Assembly: GCA_963920665.1 (NCBI GenBank)
Contig: OY987264.1
Span: forward strand, 33,460,906-33,524,905
Length of the DNA: 64,000 nucleotides
From: Straminergon stramineum
Taxonomy: Eukaryota > Streptophyta > Bryopsida > Hypnales > Calliergonaceae
Direction: 5' to 3'
Part shown: piece by piece, positions 60,553 to 64,000 of the stretch
Layout of the letters: every line of letters starts with the position of its first letter
Position numbering within the stretch: position 1 is the stretch's first letter
Translations under genes and position numbers: made by a program
The notes under the pieces: generated by a model
Databases searched by the model: none
What the model was told of the DNA's origin: nothing
Seen by the model: the letters and a program-made list of their open reading frames with translations, nothing else

Positions 60553-61540
60553 GTAAGTTGAAGGTCGTCTTATGTTGATGTTAAGCCTCTGGGATTACCA
60601 CATGATTTGAATGCTCGCAGAGATCTTCCATGAAGGATTTTTGCTGTCAATTTTTGAGGTATCACGATGATTGATATTTGTTGCTCGTTGATTGTCGGTG
60701 TGGGTTTCTAGTTTGGGAGATAAATGTCCTTCCAAGTCATTTGAAGTTAGAGCTCTTCATATGCTAGTGTCAGCTGACCGATTGCATCGGAACTTAGGAC
60801 CTCCGAATGGGTTGAATGAGTTTCTTGTCTGTGTGGGTTTCTCTGGATGGCATTTCTGCTAAATCGAGACGAGTGCGGAGTTTTTCAATGTGTGTTGGTT
60901 GTGAGGATTCCTTTGAAATTGTGGACTGGATTTAGGATGCTTTCTTTTCTGTCAATTTTGAGGATTTGCGATGATTGAGGATTTTCAGTGAGGGTTTCTA
61001 GGCTTGGGAGATGAATGTCTACCGAGTTTGAGGTCTTCAGATTCTACCGTTGCTAAAAGCTGGAATATCAAGTGAGTAAGGGAAGGTGAACCCAATGCTT
61101 TGGAATTTTAGGTCTTAGAAATCATCCTTGCCTTCAGGGTTTCTCTGGATTCCAGCTCTCTTGACCAACTCGAATGTGTAGTTGGTTATGTGTTTCGATT
61201 GTAAGTAGTACTTCGCAATTTCGTATTGAATGTACGATGCCATTTTCTGTTAATTTAGAGATTTCTCGATGATTGAGGATTGTCGGTGAGGGTTTATAGG
61301 GTTAGGACATATGTTCTCCAATTCATAAAAAGTTAGGTCGTCCCATTCCACCGTTGCTAGAAGCTGGTAGCGTAAGTTAGAGAGCATTGCAATGGAATTT
61401 TAGGTCTTCTGAATGATTCATGCCTTTAGGGTCTCTCTGGATTGAGCTCTGCTAAACAGAGACAAATGTGAAGTCTGTTAATGTGTGTTGATTGTGAAGA
61501 TTACTTTGCAATTGCGTAGTGAAAGTGTTTTTTTGGCAGG
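60553..61540 (+). other. Predicted 5' UTR intron of the QRT3-like gene, made of three ~300-bp repeats
   Basis: Donor GGTAAGTTG follows 60552; acceptor TTTTTTTGGCAG ends at about 61539, 9 bases before the ATG. Three tandem units start near 60640, 60943 and 61243. Each has TTTTCTGTCAATTTT-GAG, CGATGATTGAGGATT-TC-GTG, GGGTTTCTAGG-TTGGGAGA, TAGGTCTTC-GAAT, a GTTTCTCTGGAT string and TGTGTTG-TTGTGA. Triplicated leader introns of this kind can affect expression, but that is inference. Confidence 0.65.
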
Positions 61541-61548
61541 TCATTACA

Positions 61549-63828
61549 ATGAGAAGCCTCCGTGTGCAAAGCGTGGTGCTCTTTGTGTGCATCGTCGTCG
61601 TGCTGGTTGCGCCTGGGCACAGCGACCGATTGTCGGATGGTTTGAAGCTGAAGACGGATCGGAAGATTCCACGATTTTCCACACAACACGGACCACATCT
61701 TCATCCCAGTAGAGCGAAAGTTGACAAATTGCAATTGTCGTTATGGCAACAGACCAAGTCTAGGGCTGCTGAAGAAGGTCGCTTGCGGGCCGAGGTTGGA
61801 CATCCGGTCGCCTTTTCACTGGATATCTTCCCACTTACTTGCAACATTCGAAAATGTGAATGATCTGTTTTGGTATTTCAGATGGTTGGGATTCAGATGC
61901 AGCAGCTACTCATGGCTTGGCATGTGAAGGGGCACTTCAGGAACTTCACTATAACTTGTAACCTTTTGAACTTGAGGTACTGATATTTTTTTCATTAACG
62001 TCAAGCTCTGATCGTGCAGAGGAATGGAGCTTACTCCAGAATATTTTATGTGACGGATTACAATGCCGATCCCACGGGTCAGTATGATAGCACTCGGGCA
62101 CTGCAGAATACTATTAACCAGGCCTTTGGTGTGGCAACTAAACACGAGCTTGTCCCTGGTATCCCTGATCTTGGTGGTGTGGAGATTCACTTAGAAGGAG
62201 GCGATTACCTTATCAGCTCCCCTCTTGAGTTCCCCAGCAAAGGCGGGGGCAATCTTGTGGTATGGCATTCATTAATCATTCGCTTTGAAGTGTAAATAAT
62301 CTTGGGTTTTTTTCACTGGACCCCTGCTTAGCTCCTTGCTAGACCCTAAGTGCTCAAATTACAAAACCTTGGAAGCTAATAGTTGATTATAGGAACTCAT
62401 TTCTATTGTTCCAAAATGTAGAGCATGATTTCCTCTTTCCATTAGATAATTTGTTAGAGCTCCTTTGAAGCTTCCAAGGTAAACCCCCAAAGCGCTCCAA
62501 CATCCATATTGTGGGTGATGAACTGAGTGCTTCGTTCGTTCAAATACCTATCTTATTCATCTAAATCGAGGATATAGGCGATGAAGGGTTTAACTATTCA
62601 TTTCAACTCGTATAGATATGTAAGCGGTCACTTTTGGCCATTGGGGCACTCACAGTTTTATCTAAGTCGCAGTTGCTAGTTGCACTGAAAAGTTGCACTA
62701 ATTGAAATGCAGATACATGGTGGTACCATCAGGGCAACTTCAAGTTTCCCAACCGACGGGTACTTGATTGAGCTTTGGTCGTCATACTCTCAGTCTCTGA
62801 GAGCAAATCAAACAAAGTCCTCACTTCGGGACCGGGAGGGGCGAAGGTTGCCTCTCTCCAAAGAGTTTTTGGCATATGAAGACATCACCATAAGAGATCT
62901 CTTGCTGGACGCCAATTTCAGGGGTGGAGGCTTACTCATAGTGGATTCCATCCGCGTCACGGTGGAGAATGTATACATCACTCATTTCAAGACAGATGGC
63001 ATCTTGGTGGAAGGGGGTCATGAAGCTGTGATCCGTGATTCGTTTTTCGGTCAGTACATCACATCTGGCGGGGATGCAAGGGAAAAGGATTTCTCAGGAA
63101 TTGGAATCAACCTCATCGGCAATGGCAACGTCGTTTCTGATGTTGTAATCTTCTCTGCAGCCTACGGAGTTTCAGTCAGTGGAGTGGGGAACTACCTTAC
63201 CGGTGTGCTTGCTTATAACAAGGTTTCCAATTTAGGTGGTGTAGGTATCTATCTGCAGTTACCAGGTTATACCCAGACGCGAATCGTTGGATGCCACTTA
63301 CAGGGTACAGGAATCATTGCTGAAGATCCATTACAGCTTGTAATATCAGGCAATTACTTTTCAGGCGATGCCAATATCTTGCTACGATCAACCAAGAAAA
63401 CTCATGCCGTGTCTTACGTGACAATCACGGACAACATGTTCACGGGATCCTCACGGAGCATTCCTATTGTGGAGCTAGACGAGTCTGCAGGCCGTTTCTC
63501 CTCTGTGTATGACACACTGGTGGATCAGAACACTGCGTATGGGATGACTTTGAAGGCGACTGTGGCCAGGGCCACTCTTGCATCCTCCTACACCTGGCGT
63601 CTCAACCTCAATGAGCGGCTGCTGTTCCGAGACTTCATCCAAAACTGTCAGTACTCCATGTACGTGAATGGGAAGGACTTCCCTCGTCATGTCTTGCGAA
63701 GTGTGAAGGACAACACGGTGCTGGTGGATGCTGATTCGAGAGTGTCAGGAACTGTGTCTGTCTTGGTCGATCAGAGCAGTGATTCTCTCAATCTTCGCAA
63801 TGCGGGATCCAAAGTCGTGTTTGCTTGA
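61549..63828 (+). CDS. QRT3-like pectin-lyase-fold protein (putative polygalacturonase), secreted
   Basis: Three phase-0 exons (61549-61794, 62020-62259, 62713-63828) give 533 codons plus stop. Residues 1-25 form a signal peptide (VVLFVCIVVVLVAPGHS). The body has the pectate-lyase-3/GH28-like parallel beta-helix pattern: FYVTDYNADPTGQYDSTRAL, GGVEIHLEGGDYLISSPLEF, IHGGTIRATSSFP, then repeated short strand-turn units with GxGNxxS and NY/NxF ladders. It most resembles plant QUARTET3-type proteins, which act on pectin in the wall, including separation of pollen or spore walls in seed plants. I did not find the classical GH28 NTD/DD/GHG/RIK set, so activity is uncertain. The exon 1 donor (GAG/GTTGGAC) is the least certain boundary. 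Confidence 0.85.
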
Positions 63829-64000
63829 TGAAATCTCCGGTTGCCTGGCTGGGGTAATTTTACCTCTTATCTCCTATTTTTGTTGTATTTTCTTTTGTAG
63901 ATTTCGTATACGTGTGTTGTTTAGCTAAATCACTGTCATCTCTGACAAGATTTTTGCTTGAATAGAACCCTATGGTTTTTGATCAATGGCTGGACTCAAT
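63829..64000 (+). other. 3' UTR of the QRT3-like gene
   Basis: This is T-rich downstream sequence on the coding strand. The polyadenylation site is not identified, and a GAATAGAA string near 63960 is a possible signal. Confidence 0.4.

Noticed and set aside
1..64000. tRNA, rRNA, CRISPR or bacterial-type operon features
   Set aside because: None seen; the sequence is clearly plant nuclear. tRNAs could be missed by eye, and a tRNAscan run would decide.

Overview
The window reads as nuclear DNA of a land plant. It is AT-rich, has spliced genes with GT-AG introns, a plastid-type import-receptor homologue, a legume-lectin receptor kinase and many plant-type transposons. Gene content and short introns would suit a non-seed plant such as a bryophyte or lycophyte, but I cannot fix the species from sequence alone.

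Layout. (1) 1-16.6 kb is transposon-dominated. A Ty1/copia remnant (about 200-13582, minus strand, target duplication CATCC) carries an 8.3-kb CACTA-type element in its 3' LTR (203-8542, target duplication TAT) and a 2.7-kb MULE-like element in its RNase H region (9070-11757, 11-bp target duplication). An inverted, uninterrupted paralogue of the flanking DNA at 15.6-16.6 kb shows the site before insertion. (2) 18.3-35.1 kb is the gene island. It holds a 13-exon TOC64/OEP64-like gene (minus), an intronless plastid sugar transporter (plus), a five-exon aminoacylase-1 (minus) and an intronless L-type lectin receptor kinase (minus). The first two are head-to-head, and the transporter and aminoacylase are tail-to-tail. 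(3) 36.5-60.4 kb is repeat country: fold-back and TIR elements, an intronless ORF with a histone H1-like winged helix and an Arg/His-rich tail at 42.4 kb, and two very long (about 3.8-3.9 kb) solo LTRs, each with its own 5-bp target duplication. (4) 60.4-63.8 kb is a pectin-lyase-fold (QRT3-like) secreted protein gene with a leader intron built of three tandem units of about 300 bp.

The genes do not form an operon or obvious pathway. Two neighbours (TOC64-like and sugar transporter) concern the chloroplast envelope and share a 1.2-kb divergent promoter interval. The aminoacylase and the QRT3-like protein carry secretory signals, and the kinase sits in the plasma membrane.

The best candidates for something unusual are the TOC64-like protein, which keeps all three amidase catalytic residues lost in the seed-plant import receptors; the H1-like/Arg-His protein; the three-layer transposon nest with its empty-site paralogue; and the giant solo LTRs. 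Exon boundaries were assigned by eye from splice signals, reading frame and recalled family sequences. No alignment or database search was run.
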